A stretch of DNA of 64,000 nucleotides from Lanius collurio (Eukaryota; Chordata; Aves; Passeriformes; Laniidae), in assembly GCA_020086605.1 (NCBI GenBank), contig JACBWW010000018.1, positions 19,575,953-19,639,952 on the forward strand, written 5' to 3'. Each line of letters starts with the position of its first letter. Position 1 is the first letter of the stretch. The position numbers and the translations under genes were made by a program. The notes under the pieces were generated by a model. The model ran no database searches. It had not been told where the DNA came from and was given only the letters and a program-made list of their open reading frames with translations. Positions 52,829 to 64,000 of the stretch are shown here, piece after piece.

Positions 52829-55800
52829 TTCACGAAGAGAATCTGCTTGTCATCTTTTTGGAAGTGTTTATTTTTTAAAAAATAGAAATATCACAGTATG
52901 TTACGCAAACCCCCTTATTTCCTCTAGAAATGGAAACCCTCCTCCCTCTTGATAATTTGTTTAATGCTTAGAAGTTATCTGCATTAGAGTAGTTCTACTT
53001 TATGCAATTCCATACTTGGAGTGTAGAATAATCAGGTTCACTAATAATTTTCTCAAGAGTTATCTGTCAGCACCCCTAACTCACCACAAAACTGAGGATG
53101 TCACTTCTGGCACGCCTTTCAGGACTTTGGTGCCTGCCAGAGTCACAACCAGCAGGAGATTATTCCATGGCTGATCCTGGGGAAGTGGCTCCAGGGGCAC
53201 CCCCTGTTAGGGGTCTGCCACTCAAGCTTTCAAAACTGCAACATCCCAGTCTTATGAGGGTACTCTGGTGAGCACACAGCAGACACAGAATTATTTTTGA
53301 ACTGGTTAATCACTGAATTGACTGGTTACCATGGAACACTGAGCTCAGTAACACTGATGAAATTTATTAAAAAATAGCACATGCACTTCTGAGTGTGCAT
53401 TCCATAACAAGGAAGGATGGCAAAATCCCTTCACTGCCACATATTCTCCATTTTAATACTTGATGTTATAGATATATAAATGACAAGGTCTGCAAATCTC
53501 ACTTAGGATACCAAGTTTTGTACAGCAACACAATACTGTAGTGAATATCTCATTTTTCACCACTAGGAAGCTTACATATTTCCCTTTCTTGGAATGCTTC
53601 AGATCAGCCTGGTTCTCACAACAATCCAGCCTAAATCCATCTTTTCAGTGCCAAGATCTTAATATGAATTGTTCTGACAAATTAGATTTTCTAAGCACTC
53701 AGATTACAGATCTATTTAACAGCTGCATATTTCTAACTTTTTTATTTTTTTTTTTGGTCACATTCAACAATCTTCTGTGTTTCAAAGTGTTCATGAAATT
53801 AGGGCAACCACTGATGTCAGAGAGCACAAGGCACAATTAGCTGATTATTCAAGCTTACACCAAACCTAATGTAAAAAACTATGTTGAAATTTTTACATTG
53901 TTACTTAGTATCAAGCCATACACATGGAAAATACCTAAAAATCCCTAAAATCTTATTTCCCTAATGGAGATGAAGGGCTACAAATCTATACAAGCTTTTC
54001 CACCAGCTTGAGTGGCCAAGCAACCAAAGCAGACTCTGAGTGATTTGCAGTGAAAAACAAGAAGGAAAAGTTGTAGTTTTTCAATATTTTCACAAACAAT
54101 TTCTGACAGAAAAAAAAAGCCAATTAAAATTATCAAATGTTGAACTTACTGTATTTGAATATTTAATTTCTCTTAACATAAAAAAACCCCAGTTTTGTGT
54201 GAAAAGTCCTTTGAATTTAAAAGCTAAAATTTCTGAAGCAGGTATAACACCTGCTTTAATTGCAATTGCAATGGGCTAACTTCTAGCTGAGGACTGGAAA
54301 TTCTAACTACAAGATAATTTCTCACTCGTTTTAGGGGTTTTTTCCCTTTTAATTTTTTTTTTTTTCCAAAACGAGTAATTTATTATAAAACTAGAGATTT
54401 GTAATCTTGTGAAGAACTAACTTGGCCTCATCTACCAGAATGAAAATATGGAGATTTCAGACTAAGGAACAGCATTAATGTTGCTTAGTTAACTAAATTA
54501 TAGCATTTCCCTTAAATGCTGAGGATGTCACTCCACTGCTGCATATACTATTTATCTTTATAAAAGCTTCTTGGGCTAAAGTCTGAAAAGAAAAATGGAA
54601 ATACAGCCATATCCTAGTTCACTCTCCATCAAATTTTATCAAAGAAAACTGTAATGCTCAATGACCCTATTTAAAAGAATATGTAATTATTTAAACAGAA
54701 TCAAAATACTTCAAGTCAAGTATCAAAGAAATATTTTTCTGCACTGGTCAACATTATAGAGCAAATACTAAATTACAGATTATCCAGATTACAGGAGGTT
54801 CATCACATGCTACTTAGAAAATCAAAAATTAACTATGCAGTAAATAATCATGTAACTATTTCCTGCAGACTCTGGAAACAGATCTGATGAATCTTTTCAG
54901 CCACTTTGCCATCAAGGATGGTTTAAAAACATCAATTCCACTAAAAGGGCTTCAGAGAAGACTCTGGTCTGGTGCTTGTTCCTTAACTGTCACATTCTGA
55001 CAGGCTTTAAAATCATATCTAGGATTTTCTTTTTTTTCTTTTTTTTTAATAAGCAAGCAAACATAATAATTAAAAATAAATAAAGAAACCTCACCACAAC
55101 CCCAAGATCATTCACTGTCTATTTTGCCAAAGATGCTGAGCCATCTATGTGTTAAATCTACACCTGGCTGATCTTTGTGAATTTACTTTTGCTGTTACCA
55201 GAAGAAATGATTCAACAGTGGCTGCTTTTGCAAAAGAAGCAGCTTTGAATAAAGAAAGAAACGTGTGAGACCTATCAAACCAAATCACTGGTTTGTCAGA
55301 AATTGTTAGGAGTGTACAAACCCATTACTTTGGGCTCCTCTGGAGCCCTTTGCAGACATTGCTGAGCTGAGAGCAGCAGCAGCTCTTTGGAGCAAGGAGT
55401 AATTCTGATGGTGTTAATGACTAACATGGAGGGAGCATTCCCCTGGACACGAGAGGGGAGCCAGAACACACTGACTTTGGGGGCATCCCCTCTGTAGGGA
55501 ACTCCCCAGAATCCCGGCATGGGAGCCCCTCCAGCCATGGGAACACACAGCAGCAGCTCAGAAAACCAAGGAGCTGCGTGTGAAGGTGCCCTCAGAGAGT
55601 CCTCTCCTCTGGAAAAGGCACAGCACCAAACTTGCTACTTCCTGCCATCAACTGGGGCTCAGTGCCCTGCTCTCATGCCAGGAAGTTTAATGTGAAACCT
55701 GCAAAATGCAACTGAATCACACAAAAAGAAGCATTTGCATGTGAAACTGCTTTGATCACACAAGCTGACCAGTGCAACAGTACAGAATATTCCCAACGTG

Positions 55801-55934
55801 GATCTCAGTGAAAAGAACTCCCCAGTTTCTAATGACATTCAAAGGATTCACAGGAATTTAAATAGATTATATTTCAAAATTATTAGCAAATTCAAGAGGA
55901 AAGGATGTATAAATGAGATCTCTGTTTCTCTTAC

Positions 55935-56030
55935 CTTTGCAATGGTCTCATGCAAGCTGAAGGAGGGATCCAGCTCTTCAGTTTTTGTTGCATTTACAGG
56001 AAAAAGAGCTTCGGAGAGAAACCTGGAATT
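55935..56030 (-). CDS. NAALADL2: NAALADL2 coding exon, fourth from the end (linker before the dimerisation domain)
   Basis: A 96-nt exon of 32 codons, phase 0 at both ends. On the minus strand the acceptor is a pyrimidine-rich run ending TTTCTCACAG and the donor is GCAAAG|GTAAGAG. The peptide starts NSRFLSEALFPVNATKTEEL and ends DPSFSLHETIAK. It is not a free-standing ORF. I recognise it as the NAALADL2 segment that leads from the peptidase-like core into the transferrin-receptor-like dimerisation domain, equivalent to the region before the last helical domain in PSMA/FOLH1. An N-glycosylation sequon (NAT, exon residues 13-15) fits the extracellular C-terminal side of a type II membrane protein. 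The next exon joins in frame as ...ETIAK|LTGQV. The exon upstream of it was not found in the window, so the gene continues past 64000. Identification is from family recall; exon boundaries are read directly. Confidence 0.93.
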
Positions 56031-58768
56031 CTGTGAGAAAGAAGGAGCTTTTTAGCATTCCACACTGATTTCCTCATTCAACTGGTTAATGGATTTTGCT
56101 GAAAGATTGAAAAACCCTTCAAATCTTTCTTAAGTTTTGACAATTATGGAACTTATTTCACTGATCCATTGATTAAGTGATTCCAAGTCCCTGAAAAAGG
56201 CAAAAACCCCCAAAGTCCTATGACTTTATTCCTGGAAAGGCAGTTGTCTTTGTAATTATGCTTCCCCAAGAAGCTAAAAATTTTACCTCCAGGGAGAAAA
56301 AAAATATCCACACAGCTTTTATTCCGAGCTAAGCAACCAGATATTTTATTAACTATGCTATGATTTAAGTCTTCAGTAGAAATGTAACCACAATAATCAA
56401 ATAATATTCTTTTATCTTCTGCAACCATCCTAGTTCTATATGCAGTAATACCACCTATGTAATGAGGGATTTTTGTCAATTCCCTAGAATTATATACTTT
56501 AGGTTGACTGCTCTTTTAACACCAATCAATCTTTATGTATTGTTTGTACATGATGGTCATCTCTTCTTGTACTGCAAGGAATGAAGACATTATTGGCATA
56601 TTTACTGTCTCCAGGAAACCAATGCCAAGGAGTGGACTGGAAAAAATGGCAAAATAATACAAAACAAACCTCCAAGCCTTAAAGGTGACCAGATGCCTAA
56701 AACAGGAATTACATTACACTGCTGGTAATTTTTGGTTGCTGAATTTTACTACTAATCAATGTCTTCATGATCAATATTCTATCAGTATTTCTATTCATTT
56801 CTAGGAGATTATTTCTGGTAGCAAACTCCCACTACTTTCTTTAAAAAAATAAATATATAATTAGCACTGCATCACACAAATTTTTTGTGTTCAGTGATGC
56901 ATCTGTGTGTTGCATAACTTGTCACAGAAGCATCACAAAAATAAATGAAGTCATTTTTTCTTTCAGATTTTTTTTTTTTAGATCTCAGGGAGAAGATGCA
57001 CAAAGTCATTTATTACAAAGATAAAATACACACTTCAGTATTAACTCATAACTATTCATCTTTGTTTCAAGTTTGCACACCAGTTTACAGAGCTGTGTCA
57101 TTTGTCTGGGGGGCTGCTGAGGAACAACCTCATTCTGCTGTGGTGGAGTTAATGCTGTTCATCATCAGTCACATAATTGCAATCAATAACTCAGAGAGTT
57201 ACATTATTTATATTCACTCTTGAGTATCCTACTGAGACGCAGTGGAGGGAGTGACTACCAAAGGAGACTTGCTACAGAAATCAGATTATTGCTCCATCTA
57301 GACAAAAATCCTTGTTTTGGAATCTACAGCTGGGTGGATCAGCTGCCTGCAAAGCAGGGAGACACTGCTCACTGGGTTCTCCTCCCACTGCACTCCACAC
57401 TCCAGCTTGCCAGGTAAACCAGCAACCTCTCCTGCCTGAGCCTCTGCCTTTGGAAGAACTCAACATAAATAGGCAACAATCAGCACATAAATCAGAACGC
57501 CTTTGGACATAAGAAGTCGTTTTGCTCAGGAAGGAATCAAGACCCTGCATGCTAAAAGGATTGCTTAAAAAGGATTGCTGTTTAGCTTTGTGACATCTGA
57601 AATAATCTTGCTCTGCATTTGTAAAAGGAAAGATTTAAAACAGTTGTGGTTGTTTTTTTTTTTTTTTCCCCATAAAAGACTCCTCCATAAAGAACTGCTG
57701 GAAAGGCTAACTTTGTTTCTCTTGCTTTTTGTTGTTTTTCAAGCACAGTGCTCACCAGAGAAAGCTGCATGAACTTTCTAACTACATGAGTCCATTCTTT
57801 ATCCCTGGGAGCACACAGCAGAGGGATGAGTCCCAATGATGTTCCAAGAGCACCTCTCAGCCTTTAACAGGAAGAGCAACACCTGCCAAGAGCTGGAAAC
57901 TGAATCACACTTCTCATTTTTCCTTTCACCAAGCTCACAGTAACAAGTGAGTCTTCTATTTTGGTTTTTTTGAACAGCAATTTGCTAAGCAAATTTCTAG
58001 TAAAAGCACACCAAGAAAACAACCTGCTAATCCAAAAACATGAAAACCAATTGTATTATTCCTTCGTGCTTTTCAGCCACAGTAGGAGCTACAGCTGCAG
58101 TTGTTGCCTTCATCCTCTCCCACACTCACCTCCTAAACACAATCCTCCTCTGCCCCAGCCAGGCACTAAGATCACCCTCACCTGGTACAAAGGTCAGAGA
58201 CTTCAATGCATTGGGGATGCTCTGCAGATCATACCAAATTATGGAAAAACCTTTTCAAGGCCAGACCACTGTGAGACATCCTAAAATATAGGAGGCCAAA
58301 CTTCCAGTCATGCTTTGAAAATTTTCTCCTTTGCTTTTCATTGTATTCTGTTTTCTGTTTTTCTTTCAGTTCAGAGATATCTAAATGGACTAAGAACGTT
58401 TGCTCTTCTGATATGAAGTTATGTTTTCATCATATAAACTGTACAATCCAAAAAGGATCACCCTAATAACCCTTGAAATCCCTCTGTGAGCTCATCAGAG
58501 GAGAAATGAACAAGCATACCATGGATTTCCAAAGCCTCCCTTTGTCCTGCCTTCCTTTTGGAATGACCAGTTAACCTGTCTTTTCAATACTCATTTAATG
58601 AAGCATTCTCTGAGATTAGAATGACATTGATGTTCCACTTTTCAAATAATGGGTCACTTCTGATTAAACTTTGACTGAGCATTCAACTTTCAATCTTAAA
58701 ACAAATTGCCTTCTTTTCTTTTTAATTTGAACCCAATTTCCTGCTGCCCTTGGGTCTTGTGACAATAA

Positions 58769-58792
58769 TTAATTGATTTATGAATCAATTAA
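58769..58792. repeat. Perfect inverted repeat, 10-bp arms around TATG
   Basis: TTAATTGATT, loop TATG, AATCAATTAA. Across the loop it reads TGATTTATGA, which resembles a PBX-HOX composite site, and TAATTG/CAATTA in each arm are homeodomain-core-like. Function is not shown by sequence alone. Confidence 0.9.
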
Positions 58793-59136
58793 ATGGAGAT
58801 CGAAAATGCAAGTGAAAATCTCTTAAAACCCCAAATCTGGTTTGCTCTTGCTTATTTATGATGAACACTTGCACTAAAATTCACTTCTGATTTACTATAC
58901 TCATTTTTCTAACTTAACTTATCCTTCCTCAACTAATTAAGTGAACAAAATGTTTCACCTTCTAAAGGTACTAAATTTGCCATCCCTTGTGTAGTGTCTT
59001 ATAACATGCCTTCAATTTATATGCCAACTTTCAACCAATGCATTTTAAATCATGAATAAAATCCCACAGCACTTCTAGTGATTTAATGTAAAACAGAATA
59101 AAGACCAGGAGCTTTAGAAATTTATTTTGCTGTCAT

Positions 59137-59142
<6 letters not shown>

Positions 59143-59167
<25 letters not shown>
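59143..59167. repeat. A25 homopolymer
   Basis: An uninterrupted run of 25 A. I checked the left side for a retrocopy, which would leave a poly-A tail on the plus strand, but see no gene-like or SINE-like body. Confidence 0.95.
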
Positions 59168-59482
59168 GTTTAAAAAACATCAAATTTTACCACACATTGT
59201 CTTCAAACTACAATCATTTCTTTGAATATCTGTGATTTTTTTTTTACTAGGCCAGGACAATGCTGAATCCACAAGACTATTTTTCTATACTATTACTTGA
59301 GAAACAGTAAAATTACCAGTTAGAGAAATTGTCAAATTATGTACTCAAATTATATAAGTAATAATTCCTTAATATGCTCTCATTCCACACTGGAATAGAT
59401 TTTTCTTGCCTGATGAATGTTCCCCTGCTTTGACAAGAAGATATCCTTCTGTTCTTAACCTGGTGAATGACACACAAGTATC

Positions 59483-59550
59483 TCTGGGGTTTTTTGGTGT
59501 TTTTTTGTGTGGTTGGGGGGCGTGTGGCTTTTTTTTAATTTTGTTTGTTT
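59483..59550. repeat. G/T-rich low-complexity tract
   Basis: T runs broken by G runs, including a GGTTGGGGGGCG stretch near 59510-59522. Low-complexity, similar in style to the tracts at 7560 and (on the complement) 52338. Confidence 0.8.
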
Positions 59551-59991
59551 GGAAAGTAACAGGCAATGGAGGTTTCTCCACTCAGCAATAATGCTCCATC
59601 TGGAAAAATCATCTTTAGACTAAAGTTCTTCATCCAGTTTGACTTCACCCTTGTTAACATTTGTCTGAATTGTCCATACTCAGGCCAGCATTGCCCTTCA
59701 GCACTGAACTATATTCATGGCATCAATGTTATATTGCACAGAGGTAAGACAAAAAGAAGGCACCAGGAAAGGTACAAATAGAGAGGAAGCAGTGAGAGCA
59801 GAAAATCTGAAATTTGTACAGGTAGGCAAGAGGTAAAATGTGCTAATCTTACACTGCTAAAGCCTGCAAGGCAAACAGACAAAAGAAGGATGGAAGCCAA
59901 GAGAAAATTGTTTATTTTCTTCACACAGAAGTGAAAAGAAAGAGTTGTTTCACCTCACCTAAAAAGTCATCTCTTCCCCATTTTGAGTTTG

Positions 59992-60008
59992 TTTTTTTTT
60001 TTTTTTTT
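59992..60008. repeat. T17 homopolymer
   Basis: An uninterrupted run of 17 T. No retrocopy body is seen on the right side, where a minus-strand copy would lie. Confidence 0.93.
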
Positions 60009-61021
60009 ATCTACTGGCAGGGTGATTGAACCAGAGCAAGAAGAGAGTAAGAAGCATCAAAAAGAGAGTAATTGAAAAGGTATCTCATAGACTAAAATAT
60101 GGCTTATCATTGGCTATCTGGATTAATTTTACTTTGGGAGGGTCCTGCAGACTAAAGCAGATTTACTGAAAAAGTGGATTATGCAGAATAGAACAGACTG
60201 AAGAACAGACTGTATGGTTCTCCAAAGTGTGGGTTCAATTGAATTGATGAAATAATACCAGGCAATAAAGTATTGCAATAGGATTTCTCACCAATAAAGG
60301 CCCATAGAGTTGCAAATATATTGCAGAAGAGTGTTCCTGCCTCTCCATCCCACTAGCAAGCTGACTTTACCCTTTCTAGCAAATGCTCCAGATATCTAAT
60401 TAAATATCACCTCCCAAATCCACACAGGATTATAAAGTGATGTGAAAGACTGTTTCACTGATGCAAAAGACATAAAATAGATGTTTTTTTATAAAGTAAG
60501 GCTTTGCAATTGCCACAGCCTAGCACGTGTCTGCAAAGTGGGAATGCTCCTACTGGAAAACGGGCTTGTCAGAAGGAGTTTCTGGCAAGAGTCTTTTCAT
60601 TGGTACTTTTACCATTTCTGTTTACTGAAGAACTTTTAGAAAAGAAACAAAAGCACATCTATTTTCTGTTTGAATATTCTGGTAAAGATGTGCAGTGACC
60701 TTGCAATGCCACTCAATGCTGGGCAGAATGAGCAAGGCCTGCCAAACAAGACTGCACAGAATACAGGAGAGGCAGAATTGGATTCATTGCTGCACAAGTT
60801 ATTATATTATTCAACTCAATTGCAGCCAGAAAAAACTCAGCCAAGAGCCATAAGGAAAAGAATAGAAGCACATTTCTCTCATATCTTTTAATTTAATGTT
60901 TTCTTCCTTATGTTAGTAAGTGAATTGAAATAATCACTGTAAAGCTATAAATTCACAGACTGCAGCACAAAGAAAGCAACTTTAAGATGTCAGGACTCTA
61001 TCCTGGCTCTTTTCCTCTGCA

Positions 61022-61056
61022 GTTTTCCCTTGGTGTGTTGAACACCAAGGGAAAAC
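61022..61056. repeat. Perfect inverted repeat, 15-bp arms, 5-nt loop
   Basis: GTTTTCCCTTGGTGT (61022-61036), loop GTTGA, then ACACCAAGGGAAAAC (61042-61056), the exact reverse complement. Pairing stops at both ends (A opposite A outside, G opposite A in the loop). The stem is shorter than a typical pre-miRNA. Confidence 0.95.
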
Positions 61057-64000
61057 AAAGCAGAATCAGCAGTTCAGGCAGGAGAAAGGGGCCCCAGTGA
61101 GAAATCTGGGACCTGACACAGGATCTTCCATGAGTTTCAGAATGTTAGAAACAGGAGGCTCAGCTCAGATTCACTACATCTAAGAGAAAACAGCTTTTCT
61201 TGGATGTGAGGTATGCTGGATGTGAGAACATTTTATGCTCAACTGGGAACATTCAAATTATATGGAAGCATGAAGTTCCAGGAAGATCATCCTTACAGTG
61301 TCCTGCTGAAAGTCATGAATCCCAGTGACAATGTCTTTCACAATCACAAATATTATCAATCACAATGCTTTCATTTCCTGATTCAATGCTTCCTATTCCC
61401 AGCTTTTATTTTTAGTGCTCAAACAGATATTTATTACACTGAAAGAAGAGATCTGATGTTAGACACTGGACAGATGTGTAGGTGGGAGGCTCACCAACTT
61501 CCAGTAGGAATAAAAATTGTCTTTTGCTAAGAATAATAATGTCTTCAAGACAATATTTCTTTATCAAAAGCCTTATTAACCAGTTTCTTAATGGACAGGA
61601 TAAGATATATCAAATATTGCAAATTTTATCAGAGGGAATGCATCACTGACTCAAATCACAGCTGTTTGATTGTTCAGTCATCTTGATGTTTTCCCCCAAG
61701 TATTAAAAGACAAAATTGAGTGTCTTTTATATCTAAAAGACTAATATCTACTGAAACAATACAAGTTTTGATACTTATTCCAGATATTCTACCAGAAGAT
61801 TTTCAGTTGATCAGTTGAATTTAGCCACTCAGAAATACAGTGGCAAAAAATTACCATGAACACAACAGGCCATTAAATTCTCCAGGGAGAACAGATAATT
61901 CAATGACATCTGTCCTTACATATTTTCAGTAACTAGATGCTTCAAAGAGAAGCAATTAATTGGTGTCTAAACAAATTTTTCACGTTTTCCCATATCCCAT
62001 CGATCCTGTTAATTCCCAGCCTGTCTTCCTTCCCTTGACTTCCAATGATCCTCAGTCAATTCCAAGACACTGAGGAGCCTCTGAGAGAATCTGCAAGGAC
62101 AGAGCTCACAGAAACAACATGTCCTCATGCAGTGTGAATGAATGCTAAAGAAGCTGTGTGATTTTGATATTACAAGGCAAGTTTACATAAAGAAATTTCC
62201 CCTTCTGGCTGCACTGTGTGATGTTTGGTGCATCAAAGCACTAGGATTTGTGAGGCCAGACAGATTTTTTTGGAGCAGAGTAATGTATCCAAACTGATGA
62301 GGACGTCATCAGTTTCACTAGCATTAGTGCAATAACAAAGATGCTCTTCCATGAAATTAAGTAACTAAATATTCATATTATTCAATAAAACAACTCAAGC
62401 AATCAATTGAACATCAAACACATTTTGTCTTGTAAAACACCGAGTCATTAACCTTAACAATTTCACCATGCTCTCACTACCAAATCCAACTCAATTAGCG
62501 TCCAAATGAACAGATGGACTAATGAATTAATGAATTATTGGTGAGTACTGCACTAACCCCTGACTGAACTGAGAAATTAAAAAATTTCTAATTTATGCTA
62601 GAGACACAAAAACCACATTGGTCAGGAAAAAATGCAGTATGAATAAAGAAAAGCACAGCTATTATAAAGACAGCACAAACCCTAAGTCAGGAAGGCAGCT
62701 GTGGCTTGGACTTCACACGTAGTCCCAAGACAACCTGCTGGGGACTCCTGCAACTATTCTTTCTTACACACTGGCAGTTCACTGCTTTTCCACAAATGAA
62801 ACCTCCCTCTTCACCCTGACACAACCAACTCCCACTGCCACACCTTGCTGCCCAGGAAGTTCTACTACACAGTCCATAAACTCTCTCAGCAGCAAGTGTA
62901 ACAGCATCAAACTCTCCAGAGGCAGTTCAGAAAGGGAATCCTGGGTTCCCAGGCAGCTGTCCTGAGGCTGGTATGCTCCTTTGCAAAGACTTTCTGGTAT
63001 GCTAAGCACAATGGTACTTTGATTCTTTCATACAGGCATGAAACATCTCCAGTAACTCCCCATGGGCAACTACCAGCTGTGTTATTTTCTTAAAAAATTT
63101 AACATGTACCAGGGAGAAAAGAGAAGTAAAACAGGGAATGAGGGGAGCCATGCAGAACTGTATTTTCAGATGGAAAAGCTTTCAAACTGCAGATCTTCAT
63201 AGCAACACACTGCTATTATGCAAATTCCCTATTAGTGTAGATGCAAAAGGAGAAACATGGCTTCTGCTTGGGGTAAGAATTTCCCAGGAATTACAGACTC
63301 AGACAACCAGTGCTAAATCTCTTCCAAGGACATTGACACGAATGCCACAGGCCCTGAAGTTCTCTGCTGAATTCAGCACATCATGTCTGTGCATGCAGCA
63401 TACCCTGATCCCTCTAAGAAAATGATGCTGAGATGCTTCTGATGGAATTTCCTGATAAGTATACTTGGCTCTGATAAATTAATTGGTACTGAGTGACACT
63501 TAATCAAGGAGGACATTAATAATGTAAAATAAACAACAGAACATTTACCAGAAGGGCCTGGTCAGCTGTAGATAATCCAAGCAGTCAGTCAGAAATCTCA
63601 AGACTATGTACAAGGCCATACTAACTCTTTCCTGGCTGGAAAGGACACACCAGAAGTAAAGGAGAAAATGATCTGGATGTGGAGTAACAATGAGATTGAT
63701 GCTGTGATGAAAGAAAGTGAGATAACTGCACTAAAATATGGAGATCCAGAACTTCAGAATGTGAATGTGGATTGCCTTTAAGCACTGGAACTGTTTGACC
63801 AGTGATGACATTACTGATACAAACCCAGCAGCCCTCAATAAAGAATACTGCAGGTCAGACTACTCAGGCTTTTTTTTCCATGTACACACAAAGGTACAAG
63901 GTTGCACCTGTGCAGTTAAAACTATTCCACAGGCTTCACTTCCTTCCCCAAAGCCTCTTTGATTATATATATAGATGCATTTAAAAATAAAATGTGTTTG

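Larger units (their letters stand above)
22288..55934 (-). other. NAALADL2: NAALADL2 large intron (33.6 kb)
   Basis: Bounded by donor GTAAGAG at 55934 and acceptor GTATTTTTCAG ending at 22288. It holds CR1 fragments (25485-25665, 29125-29212, 39785-40025, 42195-42590, 48425-48473), an imperfect tandem duplication at 37262-37328, a 20-bp-period repeat at 52795-52828, and the 260-bp direct repeat at 45021-45280 and 48746-49005. It also holds an A18 tract at 34860-34877, an A/C-rich tract at 52338-52468, and two AT-rich enhancer-like stretches near 31290-31430 and 34780-35030. A GC-richer patch at about 55330-55690 precedes the exon on the given strand. No other gene is supported on either strand. 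Confidence 0.85.
56031..64000 (-). other. NAALADL2: Part of a further NAALADL2 intron (at least 8.0 kb)
   Basis: Sequence upstream, in gene terms, of the acceptor at 56031. I looked for the next coding exon on the minus strand and did not recognise one, so the intron appears to extend past the window. Contents seen: homopolymer tracts (T15 at 57653-57667, A25 at 59143-59167, T17 at 59992-60008), a G/T-rich tract at 59483-59550, a 24-nt palindrome at 58769-58792, and a perfect 15-bp-stem inverted repeat at 61022-61056. The exon encoding the preceding part of the protein could have been missed if it is short. Confidence 0.7.

Noticed and set aside
59143..59167. A25 run as the tail of a processed pseudogene or SINE
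   Set aside because: No coding-like or tRNA-like body precedes it and no target-site duplication is evident.
61022..61056. Hairpin as a microRNA precursor
   Set aside because: The stem is only 15 bp and pairing does not extend beyond the arms.
62779..63009. Minus-strand frame considered as the missing upstream NAALADL2 exon
   Set aside because: The peptide (leucine-rich, then GVAVGVGCV) does not resemble the peptidase-core segment expected before NSRFLSEAL, and no matching phase-0 donor was found.
1..64000. Bacterial-type systems, CRISPR arrays, tRNA or rRNA genes
   Set aside because: No regularly spaced repeats, no clustered long ORFs and no tRNA-like A/B box pairs or rRNA motifs were seen; the sequence is vertebrate intronic and flanking DNA.

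Overview
The window is a stretch of bird nuclear DNA, AT-rich and mostly non-coding. The avian origin is inferred from several 5'-truncated CR1 LINE fragments with ATTCTATG-type tails, from one LTR whose body resembles an endogenous retrovirus LTR type widespread in birds, and from the otherwise low repeat load. One ambiguous base (N at 4759) suggests a draft assembly. I see no bacterial-style genes, operons, CRISPR arrays, or tRNA or rRNA genes.

The only gene I can support is the 3' end of NAALADL2 (N-acetylated alpha-linked acidic dipeptidase-like 2) on the minus strand. Four exons were read by splice sites and reading phase: 56030-55935 (96 nt), 22287-22194 (94 nt), 14648-14450 (199 nt) and 3322-3124 (199 nt with the stop). 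Together they give 588 nt, which is 195 codons plus TGA. All visible junctions are GT-AG, and the phases (0, 1, 2) join without a frame break. The encoded segment is the C-terminal transferrin-receptor-like dimerisation region of an M28-peptidase-like type II membrane protein, plus the linker before it. The peptidase core, membrane anchor and promoter lie beyond 64000.

Region by region: 1-2580 is 3' flank with no recognised gene. 2581-3123 is the likely 3' UTR. 3323-14449 (11.1 kb), 14649-22193 (7.5 kb) and 22288-55934 (33.6 kb) are introns. 56031-64000 is part of a further intron. The introns hold CR1 fragments, a 552-bp solo-LTR-like element, short tandem duplications, homopolymer and A/C- or G/T-biased tracts, several perfect inverted repeats, and AT-rich stretches that could be conserved enhancers.

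The most unusual signal is a 260-bp direct repeat (45021-45280 and 48746-49005) in the largest intron. By eye the copies are identical, which means a very recent duplication, gene conversion or an assembly artefact. I found no evidence of a novel protein-coding system. The remaining open frames look like chance frames in intronic DNA.
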